A stretch of DNA of 64,000 bases from Avibacterium sp. 20-132 (GCF_023611925.1 NZ_CP091456.1:62001-126000), one strand, 5' to 3'. Positions 29,393 to 40,649 are shown, numbered from the stretch's first letter. Program-made: numbers and translations. The notes: generated by a model not told the origin, from the letters alone.

Positions 29393-30580
29393 ATGACAGA
29401 TCTCACAACTCAACTGGCTGAGCTGAAACGCGGCACGGATCAAATTTTTTCAGAACAAGATTTAATTGAAAAACTTAAAGAAAATCGTCCTTTACGCGTA
29501 AAATTGGGGGCTGATCCTACTGCGCCAGATATTCACTTGGGGCATACCGTGGTGCTAAATAAATTACGCCAATTCCAGAACTTTGGTCATCACGTGATGT
29601 TTTTAATCGGCGATTTCACCGCCACAGTGGGCGATCCATCAGGTAAAAACGCAACGCGTCCACCGCTTTCTCGTGAAGATGTACTACGCAATGCGGAAAC
29701 CTATAAAGAACAAATTTTCAAAATTTTAGATCCAGAAAAAACTGAAATTGTGTTCAATTCTGATTGGTTAGGTGAATTAGGTACGGTTGGAATGATCCGT
29801 TTAGCCTCAAATTATACGGTAGCTCGAATGTTAGAACGTGATGATTTCAAAAAACGTTTTAGTAATAACCAACCTATTGCCATTCACGAATTTATCTACC
29901 CATTATTGCAAGGTTATGACTCGGTCCATTTGAAAGCCGATGTGGAATTAGGCGGGACAGACCAAACCTTTAACTTGCTAATTGGGCGTGAATTGCAAAA
30001 ATCAGATGGGCAAAAACCACAAGTGGCAATCACACTTCCGTTACTCGTGGGCTTAGACGGTGAGAAAAAAATGTCAAAATCACTCGGCAACTACATTGGG
30101 GTAAACGAAGCACCAAATGAAATGTTCGGTAAAGTGATGTCTATTTCCGATGAATTAATGTGGGATTGGTATGATTTGCTTTCTTTCCGCCCATTAAGCG
30201 AAATTGCACAATTTAAGCAAGATGTGGCTGACGGACGTAATCCACGTGATATTAAAGTATTACTGGCAAAAGAAATTACCGCGCGTTTCCATTCCGAAGC
30301 CGACGCCAACGCCGCAGAACAAGCATTTATTAACCGTTTCCAAAAGGGGGCAATACCTGATGAAATGCCTGAATTTACCTTTGAGGGCGAAATTGGTTTA
30401 GCCAATTTATTAAAAGAGGCAGGGCTTGTAAGTTCCACCTCTGAAGCGATGCGTATGGTGCAACAAGGTGGGGTAAAAATTGATGGTGAAAAGGTAGAAA
30501 ATGCTAAAGCCATTATTTATGCCTCCAGCGCTGTATATCAAGTGGGTAAACGCAAATTTGCACGCGTTACGGTAAAATAA
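29393..30580 (+). CDS. tyrS: Tyrosyl-tRNA synthetase
   Basis: A 395-residue class I synthetase charging tRNA-Tyr. The HIGH-type motif is HLGH (about 47-50) in [18 protein letters not shown], the KMSKS motif is present in [14 protein letters not shown], and the C-terminal S4-like RNA-binding domain is seen in [19 protein letters not shown]. Length and spacing match the Haemophilus-type enzyme. Single gene with its own terminator. Confidence 0.97.
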   Translation: MTDLTTQLAELKRGTDQIFSEQDLIEKLKENRPLRVKLGADPTAPDIHLGHTVVLNKLRQFQNFGHHVMFLIGDFTATVGDPSGKNATRPPLSREDVLRNAETYKEQIFKILDPEKTEIVFNSDWLGELGTVGMIRLASNYTVARMLERDDFKKRFSNNQPIAIHEFIYPLLQGYDSVHLKADVELGGTDQTFNLLIGRELQKSDGQKPQVAITLPLLVGLDGEKKMSKSLGNYIGVNEAPNEMFGKVMSISDELMWDWYDLLSFRPLSEIAQFKQDVADGRNPRDIKVLLAKEITARFHSEADANAAEQAFINRFQKGAIPDEMPEFTFEGEIGLANLLKEAGLVSSTSEAMRMVQQGGVKIDGEKVENAKAIIYASSAVYQVGKRKFARVTVK

Positions 30581-30594
30581 TAGGGCAAGATGTT

Positions 30595-30620
30595 AGGCGT
30601 ATGAAAATACGCCTTCTTTT
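30595..30620 (+). terminator. tyrS terminator
   Basis: Arms AGGCGTAT (30595-30602) and ATACGCCT (30607-30614) with a GAAA tetraloop, followed by TCTTTTTT. It lies 15 bases past the stop codon. Confidence 0.9.
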
Positions 30621-30723
30621 TTATCAATCCGCTAAATGGATTTTGCTATCAGTAAATAGCGATCTTTCATTTTAAAATTGAACACCGACAAATAACATTT
30701 CGCCTCATAGCAAAACATTATGC

Positions 30724-30738
30724 TAGCAATATGTGCTA
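30724..30738. promoter_or_regulatory. Possible sugar-repressor operator upstream of scrK
   Basis: Inverted repeat TAGCA-ATATG-TGCTA about 66 bases before scrK. A further TAGCA half lies just upstream at about 30710. Such dyads are used by LacI-type sucrose regulators, but no regulator gene is adjacent and there is no direct match to a known site. Confidence 0.3.
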
Positions 30739-30803
30739 CATATTGGGCAAGGTTATTTATTGATGAAATTAACAAGATTTTATAAGACAAGAAAGGTGAA
30801 AAA

Positions 30804-31733
30804 ATGTCAGAAAAAGTTTGGGTATTAGGTGATGCCGTTGTGGATTTAATCCCTGATGGCAAACAACATTATTTACGTTGTGCTGGTGGTGCGCCAGCCA
30901 ATGTTGCTGTTGGTATCGCCCGTTTAGGCGGTGAAAGTGGTTTTATTGGTAAGGTAGGAAAAGATCCCCTTGGTGAATTTATGCAACAGACCTTGCAACA
31001 AGAAAAGGTGGATACCACGTTTATGACCTTAGATCCCACACAACGCACTTCAACAGTTGTGGTTGGTTTAGATCAAGGGGAACGCAGTTTTACCTTTATG
31101 GTAAACCCAAGTGCGGATCAATTTTTACACGTTTCTGAACTTCCCACTTTCACTCAAGGACAATGGCTACACTGCTGTTCTATTGCGTTAATTAACGATC
31201 CTTCCCGCACGGCGACTTTCACTGCAATGAAAAATATTCATCAAGCGAAAGGCTATGTCTCTTTCGATCCCAATTTGCGTGAAAGCCTATGGCAAAGCCT
31301 TGATGAAATGCGTGAAGTGGTAATGCAAGCAGTCGCTTTAGCTGATGTGCTGAAATTTTCGGAAGAAGAACTCACCTTTCTAACAGAAACAGACAGCCTT
31401 GAAAAAGCCTTTGAAAAAATCACCGCACTTTATCCACAAAAGCTGATTATTGTTACGCTAGGCAAAGAAGGCGCACTTTATCATTTCAATGGCACAAAAG
31501 AAATTATTGTAGGTAAAGCCTTACAGCCTGTTGATACTACGGGGGCAGGCGATGCCTTTGTTGGCGGATTACTGGCTGGGCTTTCGCAAAAACCAAATTG
31601 GGACACAGACAATGCAACATTAGTAGAAATTTTACGTCAAGCCAATGCTTGTGGTGCTTTAGCAACCACCGCAAAAGGCGCAATGTCTGCCCTGCCAAAT
31701 CAAGCGCAATTAATCCATTTTTTAAATCAATAA
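30804..31733 (+). CDS. scrK: Fructokinase
   Basis: A 309-residue PfkB-family kinase that phosphorylates fructose released from sucrose-6-phosphate. Motifs are VLGDAVVDLIPDG at the start, CAGGAPANVAVGIARLGG (first PfkB signature) and DTTGAGDAFVGGLLAGL (second signature with catalytic Asp). It is followed 11 bases later by scrB, so the pair forms a sucrose or beta-fructoside catabolic operon. No PTS permease or regulator gene is adjacent, unlike many scr loci, so uptake must be encoded elsewhere. Confidence 0.92.
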   Translation: MSEKVWVLGDAVVDLIPDGKQHYLRCAGGAPANVAVGIARLGGESGFIGKVGKDPLGEFMQQTLQQEKVDTTFMTLDPTQRTSTVVVGLDQGERSFTFMVNPSADQFLHVSELPTFTQGQWLHCCSIALINDPSRTATFTAMKNIHQAKGYVSFDPNLRESLWQSLDEMREVVMQAVALADVLKFSEEELTFLTETDSLEKAFEKITALYPQKLIIVTLGKEGALYHFNGTKEIIVGKALQPVDTTGAGDAFVGGLLAGLSQKPNWDTDNATLVEILRQANACGALATTAKGAMSALPNQAQLIHFLNQ

Positions 31734-31744
31734 GGAGAACGCTG

Positions 31745-33196
31745 ATGATAATTTTCAACGAAGGAAAATACAAAAGCCTCTATGCTGCCGAACAAGGTGA
31801 GTTAGCAAAAATTGCTCAAACGGTCGCACAAGATAAGGATTTTCGCCCAGTTTATCATCTTGCTCCGCCAACAGGATTACTTAATGATCCAAATGGCTTA
31901 ATTTTTGACGGAGAAAAATATCATCTTTTTTATCAATGGTATCCTTTTGATGCCCTTCACGGAATGAAGCATTGGCAACATTTTACGACACAAGATTTTC
32001 AACAATTCACCCAAGCCGATCTCCTTATACCTTGTGAATTGTATGAAAGCCACGGCTGTTATTCTGGTGGGGCGCTATTAATTGACGGCAACATTGTCGT
32101 GTTCTACACGGGCAATACCAGACGCCCAAGTGATAATCAACGTGTACCTTACCAAAATCTTGCAATTTTCAGCAAAGCAGGAAAATTGTTGAGTAAACGC
32201 CCCCTAATTGACCAAGCACCAAAAGGTTATACCGAACACGTACGCGATCCAAAACCATTCCTAACCAAAGAGGGCAAAATCCGCTTTATTTGTGGCGCGC
32301 AACGGGAAAATTTGACGGGTACTGCACTGGTATTTGAAATGGATAATTTAGCTGATACCCCACGTTTATTAGGTGAACTTGCCCTGCCTGACTTTGATAA
32401 TCAAGGCGTATTTATGTGGGAATGCCCTGACTTATCGCAAATTGGCGATCAATCCCTGTTTATCTGGTCGCCCCAAGGCAAAGCCCGTGAAAGCGAGCAA
32501 TATCAAAATAATTATCACGCCGTCTATGCACTGGGCAATATTAACGATCGCCAATTCCACGCCGAACACATTGCTGAATTGGATCAAGGCTTTGATTTCT
32601 ATGCTCCACAAACCTTTTCTGGTACGCAAACGATGCTGTTCGGCTGGGTTGGATTACCTGATTTAAGCTACCCTACGGATTGCTACAAATGGCATTCAAT
32701 TCTTTCATTGCCACGCCAATTACGTTTACAAAACGGTAAAATCTATCAACAACCCATTGAAAATATTTATAAAAATATTACCGCACTTCAATCTACTCAC
32801 GTTCAAAAAGAGACTGTTATTGCAAATTTAGATCGTGCTTATATCAAATTTGATGCTGAGGCTCAGCCATTCACATTAAACTTTTTTACTAATGCACAAA
32901 ATCAGCATTTAACCCTAAGTTATGATGGCAAAGTGCTATGCCTAGATCGTCGCCAAACTGAACAAACCGATTCGATGAAATCCTTTGGTGACAGGCGTTA
33001 TTGCCGTATTGAAGGCTTGCATCAAGTGGAAATATTCTTTGATCGCTCGGTGATTGAAATTTTTCTTAATCAAGGTGAAAAAACAATGACTTCACGCTTC
33101 TTTATTTGTGCTAGAGAAAATCTAATCCGTACAAATAGACCGCTTGCATTACAAGTGGGCTATCCAACTGCCATCACTTACCACACTAAAAGTTAG
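31745..33196 (+). CDS. scrB: Sucrose-6-phosphate hydrolase (GH32)
   Basis: A 483-residue glycoside hydrolase family 32 enzyme. LLNDPNGLIF carries the nucleophile Asp, HVRDPKPF the transition-state Asp (RDP motif) and FMWECPDL the acid/base Glu (EC motif). The C-terminal beta-sandwich ends with VEIFFDRSVIEIFLNQGEKTMTSR. ATG at 31745 follows TAAGGAGAACGCTG, an excellent ribosome site; a longer frame into scrK is rejected. It hydrolyses sucrose-6-phosphate to glucose-6-phosphate and fructose. Confidence 0.93.
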   Translation: MIIFNEGKYKSLYAAEQGELAKIAQTVAQDKDFRPVYHLAPPTGLLNDPNGLIFDGEKYHLFYQWYPFDALHGMKHWQHFTTQDFQQFTQADLLIPCELYESHGCYSGGALLIDGNIVVFYTGNTRRPSDNQRVPYQNLAIFSKAGKLLSKRPLIDQAPKGYTEHVRDPKPFLTKEGKIRFICGAQRENLTGTALVFEMDNLADTPRLLGELALPDFDNQGVFMWECPDLSQIGDQSLFIWSPQGKARESEQYQNNYHAVYALGNINDRQFHAEHIAELDQGFDFYAPQTFSGTQTMLFGWVGLPDLSYPTDCYKWHSILSLPRQLRLQNGKIYQQPIENIYKNITALQSTHVQKETVIANLDRAYIKFDAEAQPFTLNFFTNAQNQHLTLSYDGKVLCLDRRQTEQTDSMKSFGDRRYCRIEGLHQVEIFFDRSVIEIFLNQGEKTMTSRFFICARENLIRTNRPLALQVGYPTAITYHTKS

Positions 33197-33245
33197 AGAA
33201 ATTTAAAGCAAGGCTTTTTTCTTTATATGCTACAAAAAATAGAAA

Positions 33246-33274
33246 AAGTGCGGTACAATTCCGCACTTATTTTT
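33246..33274 (+). terminator. scrB terminator made of facing uptake signals
   Basis: AAGTGCGG (33246-33253) and CCGCACTT (33261-33268) form a perfect 8-bp stem with a 7-base loop, followed by ATTTTTAT. Confidence 0.8.
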
Positions 33275-33304
33275 ATCTAAAATTAACCAATCGCCGAGAA
33301 AATA

Positions 33305-33799
33305 ATGGAAGCATTTAATCAATATATTCCTGATGAAATCACGATGTGTCGTTTTGGGGCAAAATTAATGCAAATTGCAAGCAATATCCCGACAGATAAC
33401 GGCATTATTATTTATTTAAACGGCGATCTTGGGGCAGGCAAAACCACGTTAAGCCGTGGGATGATTCAAGGGCTAGGTTATTCAGGCAAGGTAAAAAGCC
33501 CCACTTATACGTTAGTTGAAGAATATCATTTAACGGAAAAATCAATTTATCATTTTGATTTATATCGTTTAAGCGATCCCGAAGAATTGGAGTTTATGGG
33601 CATTCGTGATTATTTTAATGCGCAAAGTATTTGCTTGATCGAATGGTCGGAAAAAGGGCGAGGTCTATTACCGCCAGCCGATCTCATTATCAATATTGAC
33701 TATGTTGATGATGCACGTAATGTTGCACTCCTTCCCAACTCCAGAGAAGGTAAACAAATTTTACAATTAATGAAACAAACTATTTCGTCACCCAGTTAA
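33305..33799 (+). CDS. tsaE: tRNA threonylcarbamoyladenosine biosynthesis ATPase TsaE
   Basis: A 164-residue P-loop ATPase needed for t6A modification of tRNAs reading ANN codons. It carries the Walker A GDLGAGKTTLSRG (about 41-53), SPTYTLVEEY and HFDLYRLSDPEELEFMGI with conserved metal-contact residues, and LIEWSEKG. First gene of the conserved tsaE-amiB-mutL-miaA-hfq-hflX cluster, with amiB following after 6 bases. Confidence 0.95.
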   Translation: MEAFNQYIPDEITMCRFGAKLMQIASNIPTDNGIIIYLNGDLGAGKTTLSRGMIQGLGYSGKVKSPTYTLVEEYHLTEKSIYHFDLYRLSDPEELEFMGIRDYFNAQSICLIEWSEKGRGLLPPADLIINIDYVDDARNVALLPNSREGKQILQLMKQTISSPS

Positions 33800-33805
33800 A
33801 TAAAA

Positions 33806-35071
33806 ATGATGAAAAAATATTATTTATTTCTTACCGCACTTTGTTCCTGTGTATTGCTCACTACACCGGCATTTGCTGCTGCGTGGACTATTGCTATCGA
33901 TCCCGGCCACGGTGGAAAAGATCCAGGAGCAATCAGCCGTACGCAGAAAATCTATGAAAAAAATGTTACGCTTTCTATTGCCAGAGAGCTAAAAGCCTTA
34001 TTGGATAAAGATCCCAATTTCCGTGCGGTTCTCACTCGTAAAGGCGACTATTATATTTCTGTTCCTGAACGTTCTGAAATTGCACGTAAATACAAAGCAA
34101 ACTATTTGGTTTCTATTCACGCAGATTCCTCCGTTTCACCAGATTTACGCGGTGCTTCCGTGTGGGTGCTGTCTAATCGTCGTGCAAACAGTGAAATGGG
34201 GCAATGGTTGGAAGATCACGAAAAGCGTTCCGAGCTATTAGGTGGCGCAGGCTCAGTGCTTGCTTCACATAAAGAGAAATATTTAGATCAAACGGTGCTT
34301 GATTTACAATTTGGTCATAGCCAACGTGTCGGCTATGAACTGGGATCGATTGTGTTACGCCGTTTTGCTCAAATCACGACGTTAAGCCGTAGCACGCCAC
34401 AACACGCGAGTCTTGGGGTATTGCGTTCGCCAGATATTCCTTCGATCTTAGTGGAAACGGGTTTTTTGTCTAACCCTGATGAAGAAAAAAAACTTAATTC
34501 TCTTGCATATCGCAAAAAATTAGCCCGTGTTATTTATGATAGTCTGGTTGAATTTCGTCGCCGTAATGTCAAAACGGAAATCAATGTGGCTAAAACACCT
34601 AGTACAGAAAGTGCGGTCAAAAATACGCGTGAAACCACTAGCAACTTACCAAAAGATAGCGGTATTCGCCATAAAGTGAAAAATGGTGAAAGTCTTGGGG
34701 GATTAGCAAACAAATATAATGTCAAGATGAATGACATTATTGCATTAAATCAGCTTAAACGCCGTGAGCTTTGGATTGGTGAAACCATTAAAATCCCTGA
34801 TAATGGTAAAAATAGCAAAACAGAAAACAGCAAGTCGAACAGCACAAATACAGATAGCAGAAAAACAGATAAAACGGCGAATAAAAATACAAAAACCGAG
34901 AATAAAGGAAAAGATAAAACAACACCGAAATTCCATACAGTGAAAAAAGACCAAACCCTGTATGCGATTTCTCGTGAGTATAATATTCCTGTGCCTACCT
35001 TATTGAAATTAAATCCAAAACTCAAAGATGGGAAAGTAAAAACAGGACAAAAAATTCAGCTAAGGAATTAG
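33806..35071 (+). CDS. amiB: N-acetylmuramoyl-L-alanine amidase with LysM domains
   Basis: A 421-residue exported zinc amidase that splits septal peptidoglycan during cell division. The signal peptide (to about residue 25, ending FAAA) precedes the amidase_3 domain: [13 protein letters not shown] (zinc His), VSIHADSS (zinc His) and [10 protein letters not shown] (catalytic Glu). Two C-terminal LysM repeats follow ([18 protein letters not shown] and [18 protein letters not shown]), joined by a Lys/Asn/Thr-rich linker. This is the normal AmiB layout. Confidence 0.95.
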   Translation: MMKKYYLFLTALCSCVLLTTPAFAAAWTIAIDPGHGGKDPGAISRTQKIYEKNVTLSIARELKALLDKDPNFRAVLTRKGDYYISVPERSEIARKYKANYLVSIHADSSVSPDLRGASVWVLSNRRANSEMGQWLEDHEKRSELLGGAGSVLASHKEKYLDQTVLDLQFGHSQRVGYELGSIVLRRFAQITTLSRSTPQHASLGVLRSPDIPSILVETGFLSNPDEEKKLNSLAYRKKLARVIYDSLVEFRRRNVKTEINVAKTPSTESAVKNTRETTSNLPKDSGIRHKVKNGESLGGLANKYNVKMNDIIALNQLKRRELWIGETIKIPDNGKNSKTENSKSNSTNTDSRKTDKTANKNTKTENKGKDKTTPKFHTVKKDQTLYAISREYNIPVPTLLKLNPKLKDGKVKTGQKIQLRN

Positions 35072-35079
35072 GAAAAACA

Positions 35080-36987
35080 ATGCCAATAAAAATTCTGCCA
35101 CCTCAGCTTGCTAATCAAATCGCCGCTGGTGAAGTTGTTGAACGTCCCGCGTCAGTCGTCAAAGAACTGGTAGAAAACAGCCTTGATGCTGGTGCAACGA
35201 AAATTCAGGTAGATATTGAAAATGGCGGTGCAAATTTAATTCGTATTCGAGACGATGGTATCGGTATCGCAAAAGATGAACTCGCCTTAGCCCTTGCTCG
35301 TCACGCTACGAGCAAAATCGCCAGTCTTGAGGATTTAGAGGCCATTTTAAGTTTAGGCTTCCGCGGTGAGGCGTTAGCAAGTATTAGTTCCGTTTCTCGC
35401 CTGACCCTGACTTCTCGTACCGAACAACAAAAAGAAGCATGGCAGGTTTATGCGCAAGGGCGAGATATGGAAACCACCATCAAACCAGCTTCACACCCAG
35501 TGGGAACAACGGTTGAAGTGGCTAATTTATTTTTTAATACGCCAGCAAGACGCAAATTTTTACGCACTGATAAAACTGAATTTGCTCATATTGATGAAGT
35601 GATCCGTCGTATCGCCTTAGCAAAACCACATATTGCCTTTACGCTTACCCATAATGGGAAAACAGTGCGTCAATACAAAAGTGCGGGGGATTTTTCGCAA
35701 AAATTAAAACGAATTGCAGCGATTTGTGGGGAAGAATTTGTTCAACACGCCTTACATATTGATTGGAAACACGATGATCTCCATCTTTCAGGCTGGGTTG
35801 CCGATCCTTTCTTTAAGCATACCCAAAATGATTTAAACTATTGCTATGTAAATGGCAGAATGGTACGCGATAAAGTGATCACTCACGCCATACGCCAAGC
35901 CTATGCAGAACATTTAGAGAGCAATGAATATCCTGCTTATATTCTTTTTATTGATATTAATCCCAATGATGTAGATGTTAATGTTCACCCAACAAAGCAC
36001 GAAGTTCGCTTCCAGCAAGCTCGCCTTGTTCACGATTTTATCTATCAAGGCATACAAAATGCCCTGCTTACAAGCTTAGAACTCGGCGGAAAAATGCTTA
36101 ATGCTGAACATAAACTAATGCAACAACCGCTCTCGTCTGAACCCAGCGAACAAGCCACATCACAAGTGCAAGAACCTGACGGGGTATGGCAACCTAATGT
36201 TGGAAAACTTAATCGTAGTGCAGCAGGAAGAAATATTTTTCAACCAACGGACTATTCTGTTTCCCCTTCGCTAAATAAAGAAAAAGCGACAAATCATCCC
36301 TCTATTCCACCAGCAGGTTATATCAAGCCAAAGAGCGAAATCACTAAAACAGAAAGTCAGGCTTATGGCGAATTACTTCGCCCAGCCTCACCGACACAGG
36401 GAGAAAACCCAGTTTTAACCGTTCAAGCGACGCAAGAAAGTTCACTGCCAACTAGCCGAATGTTACGCGCATTAGCCTTAGTGCAAAATCAAGCGCTACT
36501 TTTACAGCAAGAGCAGGAATTTTATTTATTACCGATCAAAAAATTACAACAAATGCAAACGATGTTGTCTTTGCAGGAAAAAGATATTGCCCAGCAAGCA
36601 TTATTAATTCCTATACTCTTCCGCTTAGATGAAAAACAGCAATCGGCTTGGGAAAAACAACACACATTTTTCGCTCAAATCGGTTTTCACTTTAATGAAA
36701 ATCTTACTCAACATCGAATTAGCCTGATTAAGGTGCCTGCCAGCTTACGCCAGCATAATTTACAGCAATGTGTAGGGAACTTACTCAATCAACAAAACGA
36801 AAATATGCACCAATTTTTGACCGCACTTTGTCAACAGCTTGATTATACAACGATAGACGTATTTGGAGATGCGGTAAATTTACTCAATGAAACCGAACAA
36901 TTATTACATCGACAGCCAAATCAATCGCTTTCTCAGCTATTTATTCCTATTGATTGGCAAATCTATTTAGGGAAGGAAAATAGCTAA
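35080..36987 (+). CDS. mutL: DNA mismatch repair protein MutL
   Basis: A 635-residue GHKL ATPase linking MutS mismatch recognition to strand removal. N-terminal motifs are [39 protein letters not shown] and the transducer [15 protein letters not shown] variable Gln/Ser/Pro-rich linker (about 345-460) precedes the C-terminal dimerisation domain. No endonuclease DQHA..E motif was seen, consistent with a methyl-directed (MutH-dependent) system. It overlaps miaA by one base (stop TAATG). Confidence 0.97.
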   Translation: MPIKILPPQLANQIAAGEVVERPASVVKELVENSLDAGATKIQVDIENGGANLIRIRDDGIGIAKDELALALARHATSKIASLEDLEAILSLGFRGEALASISSVSRLTLTSRTEQQKEAWQVYAQGRDMETTIKPASHPVGTTVEVANLFFNTPARRKFLRTDKTEFAHIDEVIRRIALAKPHIAFTLTHNGKTVRQYKSAGDFSQKLKRIAAICGEEFVQHALHIDWKHDDLHLSGWVADPFFKHTQNDLNYCYVNGRMVRDKVITHAIRQAYAEHLESNEYPAYILFIDINPNDVDVNVHPTKHEVRFQQARLVHDFIYQGIQNALLTSLELGGKMLNAEHKLMQQPLSSEPSEQATSQVQEPDGVWQPNVGKLNRSAAGRNIFQPTDYSVSPSLNKEKATNHPSIPPAGYIKPKSEITKTESQAYGELLRPASPTQGENPVLTVQATQESSLPTSRMLRALALVQNQALLLQQEQEFYLLPIKKLQQMQTMLSLQEKDIAQQALLIPILFRLDEKQQSAWEKQHTFFAQIGFHFNENLTQHRISLIKVPASLRQHNLQQCVGNLLNQQNENMHQFLTALCQQLDYTTIDVFGDAVNLLNETEQLLHRQPNQSLSQLFIPIDWQIYLGKENS

Positions 36988-37913
36988 TGCACACAAAGCC
37001 ACGAGCCATTTTCTTAATGGGACCAACTGCTTCAGGAAAAACAGACTTAGCGATCAAATTACGCCAACATTTCCCAGTTGAAGTCATCAGCGTCGATTCT
37101 GCCTTAATTTATCGGGGAATGGATATTGGCACTGCAAAACCAAATGCCGCTGAACTTGCTCTTGCTCCGCATCGTTTAATTGATATAAAAGATCCCAGTG
37201 AAAGCTATTCGGCGGCAAATTTTCGCCACGATGCCTTACTGGAAATGGAAAACATCAGTAAACAGGGTAAAATCCCCTTGTTAGTCGGTGGCACAATGCT
37301 CTATTACAAAGCCTTGCTGGAAGGGCTTTCACCATTACCTTCGGCAGATGAACGTTTACGCCAAGAAATTGAGCAAAAAGCAGTGCAAATCGGTTGGAAT
37401 GGCTTACATCAAGAGTTAGCAAAAATCGATCCTATTTCTGCGCAACGTATTAACCCGAATGACAGCCAACGGATCAACCGTGCGTTAGAAGTGTTTTATC
37501 TCACGGGAAAATCGCTCACTGAACTGACTGAGCAAAAAGGTGAGGCGCTGCCTTATGACATCACACAATTTACCATCGCCCCACAAGAACGCCAAGTATT
37601 ACACCAACGTATTGAACTGCGTTTTCATAAAATGATTGAACAAGGTTTTCAACAAGAAGTCGAAAAACTTTATCAACGTGGTGATTTACACGCTGATTTA
37701 CCTTCTATTCGCTGTGTTGGTTACCGCCAAATGTGGGATTATTTGCAGGGGGATTATGATCATCAAGAAATGATATTTCGTGGAATCTGTGCAACTCGCC
37801 AGCTGGCTAAGCGCCAGCTTACTTGGTTACGTGGCTGGAAATCACCGATAACTTGGTTAGATAGTCTCAGCCCTGATAAATCCTTTATGCAAATCGCGCA
37901 AACGTTAAAATAA
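36987..37913 (+). CDS. miaA: tRNA dimethylallyltransferase
   Basis: A 308-residue enzyme that prenylates A37 of tRNAs reading UNN codons. The P-loop is [14 protein letters not shown], followed by [54 protein letters not shown] and the tRNA-contacting [13 protein letters not shown]. Standard length; no defects seen. The neighbour order mutL-miaA-hfq is conserved across gamma-proteobacteria. Confidence 0.97.
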   Translation: MHTKPRAIFLMGPTASGKTDLAIKLRQHFPVEVISVDSALIYRGMDIGTAKPNAAELALAPHRLIDIKDPSESYSAANFRHDALLEMENISKQGKIPLLVGGTMLYYKALLEGLSPLPSADERLRQEIEQKAVQIGWNGLHQELAKIDPISAQRINPNDSQRINRALEVFYLTGKSLTELTEQKGEALPYDITQFTIAPQERQVLHQRIELRFHKMIEQGFQQEVEKLYQRGDLHADLPSIRCVGYRQMWDYLQGDYDHQEMIFRGICATRQLAKRQLTWLRGWKSPITWLDSLSPDKSFMQIAQTLK

Positions 37914-38021
37914 TTGAGGCATAGTGATGACATCTGTCAAGATTATTGCTATATTGGCTCACGGAGACGATTTTTGTTCCCCATAAAAAACCCTATAACT
38001 AATATAAGAAGGAAAATAACA

Positions 38022-38315
38022 ATGGCAAAAGGACAATCATTACAAGATCCTTACTTAAACGCATTACGTCGCGAACGTATTCCTGTATCCATTTATTTAG
38101 TCAATGGCATTAAATTACAAGGACAAATTGAGTCTTTCGATCAATTCGTCATTTTATTAAAAAACACTGTAAATCAAATGGTTTACAAACACGCAATTTC
38201 AACTGTTGTGCCTGCTCGTGCAGTTTCTCATCATAATAATCAAGCTCACCAGCAACAACATAATGCAACGCAAGAAATGGCGACAGAAACCTCAGCAGAA
38301 TCACAGACTGAATAA
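38022..38315 (+). CDS. hfq: RNA chaperone Hfq
   Basis: A 97-residue Sm-like hexameric RNA chaperone. It has the canonical start [20 protein letters not shown], the Sm1 region [26 protein letters not shown] and Sm2 [12 protein letters not shown], then a His/Gln-rich flexible tail. ATG at 38022 has an AAGGAAAATAAC site; the longer open frame into miaA is rejected. It probably assists the Fur-linked small RNA candidate at 27113-27185. Confidence 0.97.
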   Translation: MAKGQSLQDPYLNALRRERIPVSIYLVNGIKLQGQIESFDQFVILLKNTVNQMVYKHAISTVVPARAVSHHNNQAHQQQHNATQEMATETSAESQTE

Positions 38316-38317
38316 TT

Positions 38318-39679
38318 TTGGATCATTTAGCTTTTCCAAGTGCGGTGAAAAATTCAGATGAAATTTCTACCGCACTTTTTTCATCATCACAAAACCACTC
38401 GCAACAGGCTATTTCGCAAGATCGAGGCATTATTGTACAAGCCTTTTTTTCTGCTGATAAAAATCTTGATGACTTAACTGAATTCCAGTTGCTTGCTGAA
38501 TCTGCGCAAGTAGACATTGCCACCATTATCACCACAAGCCGTGCCACGCCACAAGCGAAGTATTTCGTTGGACAAGGCAAAGCAGAAGAAATTGCCCAAG
38601 CAGTAAAAGATCACAACGCCAATGTGATTTTAATCAATCATTGTTTGACACCCGCACAAACGCGTAATTTAGAAAGCCTATGTGAATGTCGTGTCGTAGA
38701 TCGCACAGGGTTAATTTTAGATATTTTCGCCCAGCGCGCACGCTCTCACGAAGGGAAATTACAAGTCGAATTAGCCCAATTAAAACATCTTGCCACTCGT
38801 TTAATTCGGCGCAAAACAGGCTTGGATCAACAAAAAGGTGCGGTAGGCTTACGAGGGCCGGGAGAAACCCAATTAGAAAGCGATCGACGATTGATTAAAG
38901 TTCGTATTGCACAATTGCAACATCGCTTAAATAAAGTAGAAAAACAACGTCATCAAAATCGTCAGACAAGAAAGAAAGCAGATATTGCCACGATTTCATT
39001 GGTCGGTTATACCAATGCGGGTAAATCCACCTTGTTTAATTTGCTCACCAAGGCAGAAGTTTATGCGGCAGATCAACTTTTTGCTACCCTTGATCCTACC
39101 CTCCGCCGTTTGAACATTCCAGATATTGGTAGCACAATTTTAGCAGACACGGTAGGCTTTATTCGAGATCTACCACACGATCTGGTTTCCGCGTTCAAAT
39201 CCACCTTACAAGAAACCAGCGAGGCAAGCCTGTTATTACACGTTGTGGATTGCGCTGATGTACGAAAACGAGAAAATATCAATGCGGTAAATGAGGTTTT
39301 GCAACAAATCCAAGCCAATCAAGTCCCTACATTACTGGTTTATAACAAAATTGATCAAGTGGAAAACCTTGTTCCACATATTGAATATGATGATCAAAAT
39401 CGCCCAGTGGGCGTGTATATTTCTGCCCATTTACAACAAGGTATTCCCTTATTATTTGAAGCCATTCGACAAAAATTAAGCAAAAGGATTGTGCAATTAC
39501 AACTTTGTTTGCCACCGCAAGCTGGCAAAATCCGTCATTGGCTATATGAAATGGATTGTATTCGTGAAGAAAAAATCAGTGAACAAGGGGAATTTTTACT
39601 CAAGGTAAATATTGAGCAAAGCGAATGGCAAAAATTATTAAAAAAACAACCGCACTTAGCAAACTACCAAGATGAATAA
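38318..39679 (+). CDS. hflX: Ribosome-associated GTPase HflX
   Basis: A 453-residue GTPase that splits stalled ribosomes. The N-terminal HflX domain has [47 protein letters not shown] and [15 protein letters not shown]. The G domain has [12 protein letters not shown] (G1), [17 protein letters not shown] (G3) and VYNKIDQ (G4). No ATG lies upstream of the conserved part; TTG at 38318 (2 bases after hfq) or GTG at 38345 must serve as start. The N terminus contains two uptake-signal cores (near 38340 and 38372). Confidence 0.92.
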   Translation: MDHLAFPSAVKNSDEISTALFSSSQNHSQQAISQDRGIIVQAFFSADKNLDDLTEFQLLAESAQVDIATIITTSRATPQAKYFVGQGKAEEIAQAVKDHNANVILINHCLTPAQTRNLESLCECRVVDRTGLILDIFAQRARSHEGKLQVELAQLKHLATRLIRRKTGLDQQKGAVGLRGPGETQLESDRRLIKVRIAQLQHRLNKVEKQRHQNRQTRKKADIATISLVGYTNAGKSTLFNLLTKAEVYAADQLFATLDPTLRRLNIPDIGSTILADTVGFIRDLPHDLVSAFKSTLQETSEASLLLHVVDCADVRKRENINAVNEVLQQIQANQVPTLLVYNKIDQVENLVPHIEYDDQNRPVGVYISAHLQQGIPLLFEAIRQKLSKRIVQLQLCLPPQAGKIRHWLYEMDCIREEKISEQGEFLLKVNIEQSEWQKLLKKQPHLANYQDE

Positions 39680-39704
39680 AAGTTGCTTTTGCGGTATTTC
39701 CCCC

Positions 39705-40649
39705 TTATTTTCCTATGCCATATTGTTTTAATTTATTGGCGATAGCAGTATGCGAAACGCCTAATCTTGAAGCCAGCTTTCTGGTGCTAGGATATTCCTC
39801 ATAAAATTTCTGTAACACCATTGCCTCAAAATTATTCATAATTTCATCAAGGGTTTGATTAGCAAATTGCTCAATACTTGGTAATGCAATTTCCTGCTCC
39901 ACTAAGTGCAAATCCGCAATAGCAAGCTGATTATTCTCAGCCAAAGAACAAGCTCGATATAACGCATTGTGCAATTCTCGTACATTCCCCGCCCAAGTAT
40001 AATGGGCAAGATAATTTAAAAATGCGCTATCAAAATGGGGGACGGAAATCCCTAGCTGTTGGCTAATTTGTTGGACAAATAATGTGGTAAGTTGTGGAAT
40101 ATCTTCTTTGCGTTCACGTAGCGCTGGAATATTAAGACTTAATACATTAAGACGATGAAATAAATCTTCACGCATTTTGCCTTTTTCTACATAATGACTG
40201 AGGGGAACTTGTGAGGTACAAATCACACGAACATTGGCATAATGCTCTTTTTCCTCGCCCACACGGCGAAAAGTACCATCATTTAAAAAACGTAATAATT
40301 TTGCCTGTAAACTAAGTGGCAACTCTGCCACGCTATCTAATAATACGCTACCCCCATTCGCATATTCAAAAAAGCCTTGATTTACCGTTTCCCCATAAGC
40401 TCGCCCGAACATTTCACTTTCTGCATCTTCACTCGGTAAACCGGCACAATTGACCGCAATAAACTTATTTTCTCTTCTTTGACTAGAAAAATGGCAAGCT
40501 TTGGCGATAAGATCTTTCCCCGTACCGGTTTCACCTTGAATAAGCAAAGGCGCATCAAGCAGAGCAAATTTTTTGGCTTTTTCCACCACCTCTTGCATTT
40601 TGCGACTTTGTGTAACCACTTGTGAAAAAAGATTTTTTTCTGCTGACAT
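39705..40649 (-). CDS. tyrR: TyrR-family transcriptional regulator (short form)
   Basis: A 314-residue regulator. The AAA+ domain shows GETGTGKDLIAKACH (Walker A), GGSVLLDSVAELPL (Walker B) and HRLNVLSLNIPALRER. The GAFTGA loop that contacts sigma-54 is missing (the region reads MFGRAYGETVNQGFFEYANG), as in TyrR. A Fis-like helix-turn-helix closes the protein (TRKLASRLGVSHTAIANKL). It lacks the N-terminal ACT/PAS part of enteric TyrR, as known for Haemophilus TyrR. The frame opens at a TTG (40688), but ATG at 40649 with GGAAAG six bases upstream is the better start. It controls aromatic amino acid genes, probably including transport. Confidence 0.88.
   Translation of the reverse strand: MSAEKNLFSQVVTQSRKMQEVVEKAKKFALLDAPLLIQGETGTGKDLIAKACHFSSQRRENKFIAVNCAGLPSEDAESEMFGRAYGETVNQGFFEYANGGSVLLDSVAELPLSLQAKLLRFLNDGTFRRVGEEKEHYANVRVICTSQVPLSHYVEKGKMREDLFHRLNVLSLNIPALRERKEDIPQLTTLFVQQISQQLGISVPHFDSAFLNYLAHYTWAGNVRELHNALYRACSLAENNQLAIADLHLVEQEIALPSIEQFANQTLDEIMNNFEAMVLQKFYEEYPSTRKLASRLGVSHTAIANKLKQYGIGK

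Noticed and set aside
31598..31744. N-terminal extension of scrB overlapping scrK
   Set aside because: No similarity to GH32 enzymes in that part, and a perfect ribosome site precedes ATG at 31745.
37914..38021. N-terminal extension of hfq
   Set aside because: The canonical Hfq start is at 38022 with its own ribosome site; the upstream part has no family similarity.
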